5,608 bases of DNA, taken from positions 1 through 5,608 of the forward strand of contig DGOU01000164.1 of assembly GCA_002390165.1 (NCBI GenBank). The letters are read 5' to 3'. Shown here in pieces: positions 1 through 5,117 of the stretch. The notes beneath the pieces are model-generated. The model was not told where the DNA came from. It saw nothing but the letters and a program-made list of their open reading frames with translations, and searched no databases. Source of the stretch: Lutibacter sp. UBA4458. GTDB lineage: Bacteria > Bacteroidota > Bacteroidia > Flavobacteriales > Flavobacteriaceae. The translations under genes were made by a program, and so were the position numbers. The first letter of the stretch is position 1. Each line of letters begins with the position of its first letter.

Positions 1-1503
1 ATTAATAAAGAACAAACTGCTCGTAATTTATTTGTATTAGGGCAATTATATCAACAAAAAAAAGAAATAGATTCCTCTAATATTGCTTTTCAAAAAATAA
101 TAGATTTAAAAAAAGCACCATATAAATACAAAATTCATGCCGCCATAGAAAAAGCAAAAAATGCAACCACTAATGAAGAAAAAAATCTTGCTGTTTTAGA
201 TTTAAAAAAACGAATTAAAGATAGAGATAATCGTCCTTATTTAGATGCTTTATATTATCAATTAGGTAATTTACAACTAGCAAATAGCGATTCTATTGCA
301 ACTTTAAGTTATAAAAAATCTTTAATACACAGTAAAATTCCAAATTTTCAAAAAGAATTGGCATACCAAGCTTTAGGAACTATTTATTTTAACAAAGCAA
401 ATTATGTAATTGCAGGAGCATATTACGATAGCATTTTAGCAATAGCAAAAAACACAAACACCAAACGAATTAGAAGTATAAAACGTAAACGGACTAATTT
501 AAATGAAGTTATTTCGTACGAAAACATAGCAAAAAAAACGGATAGTATTTTAACTGTTGTGGCTATGACTAAACAACAACAATCTGACTTTTACACCAAT
601 TATATAAATCAGTTAAAAAAAGAGGAAGAACAGCAACAACTTAAAGCCAACACTGGTAATGCTTTGTTTGCTAATGGTGGTAATTCTAACATCGATGAAA
701 AAAACAATTCAGGGAAATGGTATTTTTATAATGCTCAAACTGTAGGTTTTGGAACCCAAGAATTTAAAAAAATATGGGGAAATAGACCTTTAGAAGATAA
801 CTGGAGGTTAAGTAATAAAACTCAGGTAACTGTAGCTGCTATTAAATCGTCTAACAATAAAGTTAAAAATGAAACCGATTTATCAAAAAAATACGATGTC
901 AACTATTATTTAGATAAAATTCCTACTTCAAAAAAACAAATTGATAGTATAAAAGTAGTAAGAAATAATACTTACTATAAATTAGGCTTAATTTATAAGG
1001 AGCAATTTAAAGAATATAAATTAGCTGCTAATAAGTTAGAAAAATTACTCATTTTTACTCCTTCAAAAGATTTAGAATTACCTGCAAAATTTCATTTGTT
1101 TAAAATTTATGAAAAATTAAATAGTAATAAAGCCGACTTTTATAAAAATGATATTGTTAACAATTTTTCATCTTCAAAATATGCCAAACTAATTATTAAT
1201 CCAAAGTTGGTATTAAAAGAAAACAATGAAAATTCTCCTGAAAAAAATTACGAAAAATTATATTATCAATATAAAGATGAAGCTTTTGAAAATGTTATTA
1301 AAAAAGCAGATTCTTCTATTAGCTTATATGAAGGACAAGCAATTGTTCCTAAATTTGAATTATTAAAAGCGTACGCAATTGGTAAAAAAGATGGATTAAA
1401 AGCCTTTGAAGAAGCTTTAAATTTTGTTGCTATGAATTATCCAAACACCAAAGAAGGTAAAAAGGCCATGGAAATGGCTAAAAAACTAAAAGCAAAATTA
1501 TAG
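1..1503 (+). CDS. sprE: SprE/PorW-like type IX secretion lipoprotein, 3' part (5' end outside window)
   Basis: The frame is open from the first base to the TAG stop at 1501-1503, giving 500 residues with no in-frame stop, so the start lies upstream of the window. The product is helical and Lys/Asn-rich, with tetratricopeptide-like repeats: roughly residues 7-60 (LFVLGQLYQQKK), 78-150 (YLDALYYQLGNL, AYQALGTIYF) and 320-495 (TYYKLGLIYKEQF and a final FEEALNFVAMNYPNTKEGK unit). Between them, from about residue 240, is a stretch with WYFYN, FKKIWGNR and LEDNWR, which I recognise from SprE/PorW proteins of Bacteroidota. Family members are outer-membrane lipoproteins of about 870 residues that are needed for type IX secretion and gliding; PorW is reported to link the Sov translocon to the PorK/PorN ring. 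The lipobox is not visible here. The position next to a bactofilin and the atp genes fits flavobacterial gene order as I recall it. The TPR nature is firm; the SprE assignment rests on recalled motifs and synteny. Confidence 0.83.
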   Translation: MNKEQTARNLFVLGQLYQQKKEIDSSNIAFQKIIDLKKAPYKYKIHAAIEKAKNATTNEEKNLAVLDLKKRIKDRDNRPYLDALYYQLGNLQLANSDSIATLSYKKSLIHSKIPNFQKELAYQALGTIYFNKANYVIAGAYYDSILAIAKNTNTKRIRSIKRKRTNLNEVISYENIAKKTDSILTVVAMTKQQQSDFYTNYINQLKKEEEQQQLKANTGNALFANGGNSNIDEKNNSGKWYFYNAQTVGFGTQEFKKIWGNRPLEDNWRLSNKTQVTVAAIKSSNNKVKNETDLSKKYDVNYYLDKIPTSKKQIDSIKVVRNNTYYKLGLIYKEQFKEYKLAANKLEKLLIFTPSKDLELPAKFHLFKIYEKLNSNKADFYKNDIVNNFSSSKYAKLIINPKLVLKENNENSPEKNYEKLYYQYKDEAFENVIKKADSSISLYEGQAIVPKFELLKAYAIGKKDGLKAFEEALNFVAMNYPNTKEGKKAMEMAKKLKAKL

Positions 1504-1524
1504 CTAACCCTTATAAAATTTATA

Positions 1525-1923
1525 ATGTTTACAGAAAAAAAAGAAAAACAAACACAAGCTACAGAGCGAAACGTAATAAGTAAAAATACTTCTATAAAAG
1601 GAGATATTATTTCAGAAGGAGACTTCAGAGTAGAAGGTAGTGTAGAAGGAACAATTCAAACATCTGGTCGGGTTGTAATTGGTACTTCAGGAAGTGTTAA
1701 AGGAAAAGTAACTTGCAATAATGCAGATATTGATGGAAATTTTTCAGGAGAATTATTAGTAAATAATTTACTAACATTAAAAGCTACTGCCCATATTTCT
1801 GGCGATGTGGTTATAAGTAAATTATCTGTAGAGCCAGGAGCTGAATTTAATGCAACTTGTACTATGAAAGGTTCTGTTAAGGAATTAAAAAATGGAAAAA
1901 CCACAAAAGAAAAAACAGCTTAA
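1525..1923 (+). CDS. Bactofilin (polymer-forming cytoskeletal protein)
   Basis: This 132-residue protein belongs to the bactofilin family, which self-assembles without nucleotide into filaments, usually on the inner face of the membrane, and scaffolds shape, stalk or motility functions. What is visible is the bactofilin core at about residues 18-118: short beta-strand repeats of five to six residues rich in Gly and Val, such as SIKGDIISEGDFRVEGSVEG, SGSVKGKVTC and AHISGDVVIS, which build a right-handed beta-helix. The core is flanked by short charged, disordered tails (MFTEKKEKQTQ and KNGKTTKEKTA). There is no signal peptide or transmembrane segment. The ATG at 1525 lies 21 bases after the sprE stop, and the 3' end overlaps the atpZ gene by 32 bases, so the genes are probably co-transcribed. 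The specific cellular role cannot be read from sequence. Placement beside sprE could suggest a part in cell envelope organisation, but that is inference. Confidence 0.92.
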   Translation: MFTEKKEKQTQATERNVISKNTSIKGDIISEGDFRVEGSVEGTIQTSGRVVIGTSGSVKGKVTCNNADIDGNFSGELLVNNLLTLKATAHISGDVVISKLSVEPGAEFNATCTMKGSVKELKNGKTTKEKTA

Positions 1924-2122
1924 TAAATATTTACAATTAACAGGTGTTGTTTTTCAAATGGGTATTACCATTTATGCCGGAGCATATTTTGGTAAAAAAT
2001 TAGATGCCCATTTTAATCCTGCAAAAAAAACATTTACATTAATAGGTACACTACTGGCATTACTACTGTCTCTTTATATTGTATTAAATCAAGTAAAAAA
2101 AATCAATGAAACTAAAGATTAA
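1892..2122 (+). CDS. atpZ: AtpZ/AtpI-family ATP synthase accessory membrane protein
   Basis: This small 76-residue membrane protein has a Lys-rich N-terminus (residues 3-12) and two predicted membrane helices at about 14-34 and 48-66, the expected size and topology for AtpZ. Helix 1 carries the family pattern: a Gly-rich segment with YLQLTG, then FQMG, then GAYFGKKLD just before the loop. AtpI/AtpZ proteins precede Fo genes in many bacteria and are linked to c-ring assembly and, in Bacillus, to magnesium or calcium supply. The start at 1892 lies inside the bactofilin gene, giving a 32-base overlap in another frame. It is preferred because the next Met is residue 23, in the middle of helix 1, and starting there would destroy the domain. 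The 3' end overlaps the next gene by 17 bases. Both overlaps favour translational coupling. The family assignment is firm; the biochemical role in this lineage is inferred. Confidence 0.87.
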   Translation: MEKPQKKKQLNKYLQLTGVVFQMGITIYAGAYFGKKLDAHFNPAKKTFTLIGTLLALLLSLYIVLNQVKKINETKD

Positions 2123-2501
2123 TTCTGTTCCTGGTTTTAGTTTAATACTATTGTTAACCCTGTTAGCCGTATTTGCAATTCATACAACCATACTAAAAGA
2201 AATAAACCTTCCATTATTCGAAAATAAAATTATTCTAGCATATTTAGTTAATTTTATAATGGCAATAGGTATATTTTCCATCCTTAGTATTTTAAAAAAG
2301 AATTTTGAAAGTATTTTAGGTTTTATCTTTTTAGCAGGGAGTTTTTTTAAATTTATTGTTTTCTTTTTATTGTTTTATCCAATTTACAGGCAGGACGGTA
2401 TAATTACAAATCCAGAAAAATTCGCTTTTTTAATTCCATATTTTTGCTGTTTAATTATAGAAACTTTTTCTTTAGTTAAGCTAATGAATAACAATGAGTA
2501 A
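2106..2501 (+). CDS. Small four-helix membrane protein upstream of atpB (DUF6168-like, AtpI-position)
   Basis: This 131-residue, strongly hydrophobic protein has four probable membrane helices at about residues 10-30, 42-62, 69-92 and 104-125. It has no signal peptidase motif, and its charged residues are confined to short loops and ends. The segment GFIFLAGSFFKFIVFFLLFYP followed by the PYFCCLIIETFSLVKLMN tail resembles a conserved flavobacterial family found between atpZ and atpB, which I believe is annotated DUF6168; that label is from memory. Its location matches that of AtpI or the ATP synthase I chain in other bacteria, which also have four helices, so an assembly or ion-handling role for Fo is a reasonable inference but is not shown. 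The ATG at 2106 sits inside the 3' end of atpZ (17-base overlap), pointing to coupled translation. The gene ends the upstream cluster; a promoter for atpB follows. Confidence 0.8.
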   Translation: MKLKINSVPGFSLILLLTLLAVFAIHTTILKEINLPLFENKIILAYLVNFIMAIGIFSILSILKKNFESILGFIFLAGSFFKFIVFFLLFYPIYRQDGIITNPEKFAFLIPYFCCLIIETFSLVKLMNNNE

Positions 2502-2520
2502 ACTACTTTAAACCCAGTAA

Positions 2521-2557
2521 AGTTTCAATAAAAAAAGACAGTCTGAAATTATTTTTT
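2521..2557 (+). terminator. Possible weak rho-independent terminator before atpB
   Basis: The arms AGTTTCA (2521-2527) and TGAAATT (2544-2550) can pair as seven base pairs with one G-U wobble around a 16-base A-rich loop, and a six-T run follows at 2552-2557. The location is right: 19 bases after the stop of the upstream membrane protein gene and upstream of the atpB promoter. The stem is short and AT-rich with a large loop, so termination would probably be partial. A competing six-base-pair hairpin (ACTTTA 2505-2510 with TAAAGT 2518-2523) has no T tract. Confidence 0.38.
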
Positions 2558-2576
2558 AGATTCTAATTTAAAAACA

Positions 2577-2585
2577 TATATTTGC
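2577..2585 (+). promoter_or_regulatory. Bacteroidota-type -7 promoter element driving atpB and downstream atp genes
   Basis: TATATTTGC is a perfect match to the Bacteroidota primary sigma factor -7 consensus TAnnTTTG(C). It lies in the largest non-coding gap of the window, 34 bases before the atpB ATG, which would put transcription start near 2590 and leave a leader of about 30 bases. No clear TTTG-type -33 element is seen at the usual distance; only a T-rich run (2552-2557) sits there. The leader contains no convincing Shine-Dalgarno sequence, as is normal in this phylum. The rest of the 2502-2619 gap holds only the possible terminator described separately. Confidence 0.68.
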
Positions 2586-2619
2586 AAAATATTTATAGGA
2601 AACACTAGTAAAAAGTGAT

Positions 2620-3720
2620 ATGTATAAAAGAAACTTGGTAAAAACCCTTACTTTACTACTTTTAGTAGTTACATTTTCAGTAAATGCTCAACATGAACCT
2701 GCTACAAAAGTTCATGAAGAACAAACATCTACTAAAAAAGATTATAAAACTGAAATAAAAGAAGAAATAAGACATCACGTTAAGGATTCTTATTATTTTG
2801 ATTTTAATTCAAATTCAGAAACAGGAGAGCATCATGGTTTTTCATTACCTGTTATTTTAATTGATGATGGATTAAAAGTATTTATGTCTTCTAAATTTGA
2901 ACATGGAGAAGCTGTTGCTGAAGCTGGTGGAAATTATTATAAATTATATCACAATAAAATTTACAAAACAGATGCTACAGGTAAATTATCTTTTGATGAG
3001 CATCACCACCCAACCAATATTAAACCATTAGATTTTTCTATTACAAAAAGTGTGTTTAGTATTATTATTGTATCTCTATTTGTTTTTTTAGTATTTACTA
3101 GCCTAGCAAAATCTTACGCGAAAAATGGATCTATCCCAAAGGGAATTGGGCGCTTTTTTGAACCTTTAGTTATTTATATTAGAGATGAAATTGCCATTCC
3201 AAGTATTGGTCATAAACATTATAAAAAGTACATGAGTTTTTTATTAACGGTGTTCTTTTTTATATGGTTTTCTAATTTAATAGGTATCACTCCTTTTGGA
3301 ATGAATATAACAGGTAATTTGGCGGTTACTGCAGCTTTAGCATTTTTAACCTTTTTAATTACCCAATTTACATCCAATGCAAATTATTGGAAACATATTT
3401 TTTGGATGCCTGGCGTTCCAATTCCAATGAAAATAATATTAGCTCCAATTGAATTACTTGGAGTATTCATAAAACCTTTTGCTTTAATGATGCGTTTGTA
3501 CGCAAACATTTTTGCAGGTCATATAGTTATTTACAGTATTTTAGGTTTATTATTTGTATTTAAAAGCTATATAGGAGGAAGTTTAAGTTTTGGATTAGCA
3601 TTAGTAATTTCTATTTTAGAATTATTAGTTGCAATCCTACAAGCATATATATTCACTATGTTATCTGCATTGTACTTTGGATTTGCTTCCGAAGAACATG
3701 AACCAGAACATCATGAATAA
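2620..3720 (+). CDS. atpB: F0F1 ATP synthase subunit a, with signal peptide and His-rich N-terminal extension
   Basis: Subunit a supplies the ion half-channels that drive c-ring rotation in the membrane. At 366 residues it is about 95 longer than the E. coli protein (271). Residues 1-23 form a signal peptide (KR start, hydrophobic core, SVNA before Gln24). Residues 24-142 form a hydrophilic, presumably periplasmic domain with eleven His, including HHH at 128-130. Membrane helices follow from about 145. The essential arginine is R292 in MMRLYANIFAGH, equivalent to E. coli R210. H301 sits where E. coli has E219, and E334 where E. coli has H245, the swapped pair known from mitochondrial-type subunit a; Q341 matches Q252. 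The protein ends in a charged, His-rich tail (SEEHEPEHHE). The extended N-terminus is, to my knowledge, usual in Bacteroidota. The gene has its own -7 promoter element upstream and lies 38 bases before atpE. The assignment is firm. Confidence 0.97.
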   Translation: MYKRNLVKTLTLLLLVVTFSVNAQHEPATKVHEEQTSTKKDYKTEIKEEIRHHVKDSYYFDFNSNSETGEHHGFSLPVILIDDGLKVFMSSKFEHGEAVAEAGGNYYKLYHNKIYKTDATGKLSFDEHHHPTNIKPLDFSITKSVFSIIIVSLFVFLVFTSLAKSYAKNGSIPKGIGRFFEPLVIYIRDEIAIPSIGHKHYKKYMSFLLTVFFFIWFSNLIGITPFGMNITGNLAVTAALAFLTFLITQFTSNANYWKHIFWMPGVPIPMKIILAPIELLGVFIKPFALMMRLYANIFAGHIVIYSILGLLFVFKSYIGGSLSFGLALVISILELLVAILQAYIFTMLSALYFGFASEEHEPEHHE

Positions 3721-3758
3721 TTTTAAAAATGAATGTTTAATTAATTAATATATATATT

Positions 3759-3953
3759 ATGGGACAAATTCCAGTAATGGTAGGCGCAGGTCTAATTGTA
3801 ATAGGAGCAGGTATTGGTATTGGTAGAATCGGTGGTTCTGCAATGGATGCAATTGCTCGTCAACCTGAAGCTTTTGGAAAAATTCAAACCGCAATGTTAA
3901 TTGCAGCAGCATTAGTTGAAGGACTAGCGTTTGCAGCTTTATTTGCAGTTTAA
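3759..3953 (+). CDS. atpE: F0F1 ATP synthase subunit c (rotor ring proteolipid)
   Basis: Subunit c forms the membrane rotor ring that carries ions past subunit a. The 64-residue protein is a helical hairpin: helix 1 (about 4-31) has the ring-packing glycine pattern G16-A-G18-I-G20-I-G22, the polar loop has ARQPE (33-37) that contacts the F1 stalk, and helix 2 (about 43-63) holds the ion-binding carboxylate E54 in ALVEGLAF. Aligned on RQPE, the position of the sodium ligand Gln32 of Ilyobacter tartaricus is I21, and the Ser after the carboxylate is G55. Sodium ligands are therefore absent and proton coupling is inferred. It is shorter than most c subunits (about 70-90), with only ten residues after E54, but the frame is clean and I believe short forms are usual in Flavobacteriia. 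The leader (3721-3758) is almost purely A/T. A strong hairpin follows the stop codon. Confidence 0.97.
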   Translation: MGQIPVMVGAGLIVIGAGIGIGRIGGSAMDAIARQPEAFGKIQTAMLIAAALVEGLAFAALFAV

Positions 3954-3959
3954 TTTTTA

Positions 3960-4006
3960 AAACAAAAAGCTGTAACGGTTGGTTATAGCTTTTGTTTCAA
4001 TTTTTT
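3960..4006 (+). terminator. Hairpin plus T tract between atpE and atpF (attenuator, terminator or mRNA stabiliser)
   Basis: The arms 3960-3976 and 3982-3997 form 16 base pairs, with one bulged A in the 5' arm (one of the five A at 3964-3968), one G-U pair (3972 with 3986) and a five-base GGTTG loop (3977-3981). Six T follow at 4001-4006 after CAA. This is the shape of an intrinsic terminator, seven bases after the atpE stop (the TAA ends at 3953 and the stem begins at 3960) and 16 bases before the atpF ATG. Full termination is unlikely because atpF has no evident promoter, so partial termination or 3'-end protection of an atpB-atpE message is inferred. It would favour the multi-copy c subunit over downstream single or double-copy subunits. 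Confidence 0.66.
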
Positions 4007-4022
4007 AAAACTATATTAAATT

Positions 4023-4523
4023 ATGGAAAAATTAATTAATGACTTTTCTTACGGATTGTTTTTTTGGCAAACCTTATTATTTATAGCATTACTATTTTTA
4101 CTAAGAAAATACGCTTGGAAACCAATTTTAAATGCAATAAATGAACGAGAAGAAGGTATTAAAAAAGCCTTAGATGAAGCAGAAAATGCACGTAAAGAAA
4201 TGCAAAATCTTACTGCAGATAACGAACGTATTTTAAAAGAAGCTCGCATACAACGCGATAGCCTTTTAAAAGAAGCAAGAGAAATGAAAGAAAGTATGAT
4301 TTCTGAAGCTAAAAACGAAGCACAACAACAGGCTCAAAAAGTTATTGATCAAGCTAAATCTAGTATAGAAGCTGAAAAACAAGCTGCTATTGTAGATTTA
4401 AAAAATCAAGTTGCTGAACTATCTATCGGTATTGCTGAAAAAGTAGTTAAAAGCGAATTAGCTGATAAAAACAAACAAGTAAAACTTGTTGAAGAAATGT
4501 TAAAAGAAATAACCATACGTTAA
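4023..4523 (+). CDS. atpF: F0F1 ATP synthase subunit b (peripheral stalk)
   Basis: Subunit b anchors the peripheral stator stalk in the membrane and holds the F1 head against rotation, binding subunit a below and delta above. The 166-residue protein has a single N-terminal membrane helix at about residues 9-28 (SYGLFFWQTLLFIALLFLLRK) followed by the typical AWKPILNAINEREEGI segment, where the helix leaves the membrane. From there to about residue 140 it is a long, charged, Ala/Glu/Lys-rich helix suited to a b-b coiled coil, with a C-terminal region (VAELSIGIAEKVVKSEL) that binds delta. Length is close to E. coli b (156). There is only one b-type gene here, so a homodimer is expected, not the b/b-prime pair of cyanobacteria or alphaproteobacteria. 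It lies 10 bases before atpH and is preceded by the atpE-atpF hairpin. Confidence 0.96.
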   Translation: MEKLINDFSYGLFFWQTLLFIALLFLLRKYAWKPILNAINEREEGIKKALDEAENARKEMQNLTADNERILKEARIQRDSLLKEAREMKESMISEAKNEAQQQAQKVIDQAKSSIEAEKQAAIVDLKNQVAELSIGIAEKVVKSELADKNKQVKLVEEMLKEITIR

Positions 4524-4533
4524 TTTATAACTG

Positions 4534-5070
4534 ATGAGTGGAACTAAAGCAGCTTTAAGATACGCAAAAGCAATTTTAAATTTTGCAGTTGAACAAAACA
4601 AAGAAGATACTGTTAATAATGACATGTTATTAATTGTAAATACTTTACATGAAAGTAAAGATTTACAACAAATGCTTAAAAATCCTATTTTAAAAAACAA
4701 TTTAAAAAAGGAAACTTTAAAAGCTATATTTTCTTCAAGCGTATCTCCATTAACCATAAGTTCAATCCATCTTTTAATAGATAATAACCGATTGGATATT
4801 TTAAAGGAAGTTGCTGAAAAATACACTATTATTTATGACGAACTTAAAGGAAAAGAAATTGCAAAAATAACTACTGCAATTCCTTTAAATGCTGCTTTAA
4901 ATAATCAAGTTTTAGATAAAGTAAAAGAAATTACAGGTAAACAAGCTACTATTGAAAATATTATAAATCCTGATATTTTAGGCGGATTTATTCTTCGCAT
5001 TGGAGATGTTCAGTACGATGCAAGTATTGCAAATAAATTACAAAGTTTAAAAAGACAATTTGAAAATTAA
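4534..5070 (+). CDS. atpH: F0F1 ATP synthase subunit delta (OSCP-like)
   Basis: Delta caps the alpha3-beta3 head and clamps it to the C-terminal ends of the b stalk (counterpart of mitochondrial OSCP). The product is 178 residues, almost the same as E. coli delta (177). The N-terminal helical domain (about 1-105) starts with the family pattern ALRYAKAILNFA and includes the usual LLIDNNRLDILKEVAEKY stretch. The C-terminal domain (about 106-178) has a beta strand, then the diagnostic NPDILGGFILRIGD motif (about 144-157) and the final helix ANKLQSLKRQF. The ATG at 4534 lies 10 bases after the atpF stop, so the two are almost certainly co-translated. A weak A/T hairpin straddles its stop codon. 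The assignment rests on sequence pattern, length and operon position, which all agree. Confidence 0.96.
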   Translation: MSGTKAALRYAKAILNFAVEQNKEDTVNNDMLLIVNTLHESKDLQQMLKNPILKNNLKKETLKAIFSSSVSPLTISSIHLLIDNNRLDILKEVAEKYTIIYDELKGKEIAKITTAIPLNAALNNQVLDKVKEITGKQATIENIINPDILGGFILRIGDVQYDASIANKLQSLKRQFEN

Positions 5071-5084
5071 AATAATTTCAAATT
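5057..5084 (+). repeat. A/T-rich inverted repeat over the atpH stop codon
   Basis: AATTTGAAAATT (5057-5068) and AATTTCAAATT (5074-5084) can pair over eleven base pairs with one bulged A and a five-base loop (5069-5073). Only one pair is G-C, so the hairpin is weak, and just three T lie at and beyond the 3' end of the stem (5083-5085), so it is not a good terminator. It sits 33 bases before the atpA ATG, in the second longest gap inside the atp block. It may be a minor RNA structure or chance in such AT-rich DNA. Confidence 0.3.
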
Positions 5085-5117
5085 TATATAAAGAATAAAG
5101 GTTAAAAAAAATAAAAA

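Noticed and set aside
358..1503. A separate 381-residue gene starting at the TTG codon at 358
   Set aside because: The same frame is open and protein-like back to position 1, with TPR-type helices continuing across 358, so this is simply the downstream part of the truncated sprE-like gene.
1656..1904. Minus-strand open frame opposite the bactofilin gene
   Set aside because: It is fully contained in a well-supported gene, has no recognisable domain and no promoter; it mirrors the low-complexity codon use of the plus strand.
2505..2523. Small hairpin ACTTTA/TAAAGT after the membrane protein gene
   Set aside because: Six pairs, one G-C, and no T tract follow; it also competes with the slightly better hairpin at 2521-2550.
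3721..3758. Alternating TA/TTAA run before atpE as an operator or promoter
   Set aside because: It contains no TTTG element and is what a short A/T-only leader looks like in such a genome.
3986..3994. Promoter-like TAGCTTTTG just before atpF
   Set aside because: It has one extra T compared with TAnnTTTG, no -33 element at a proper distance, and forms the 3' arm of the atpE-atpF hairpin, which explains it better.
4049..4249. Minus-strand open frame opposite atpF
   Set aside because: It lies wholly within the conserved b-subunit gene and its Ser/Phe-rich product is what reverse reading of Lys/Glu/Ala codons gives.
4500..4826. Minus-strand open frame opposite the atpF-atpH junction
   Set aside because: It overlaps two well-supported genes, and its translation shows no family pattern.
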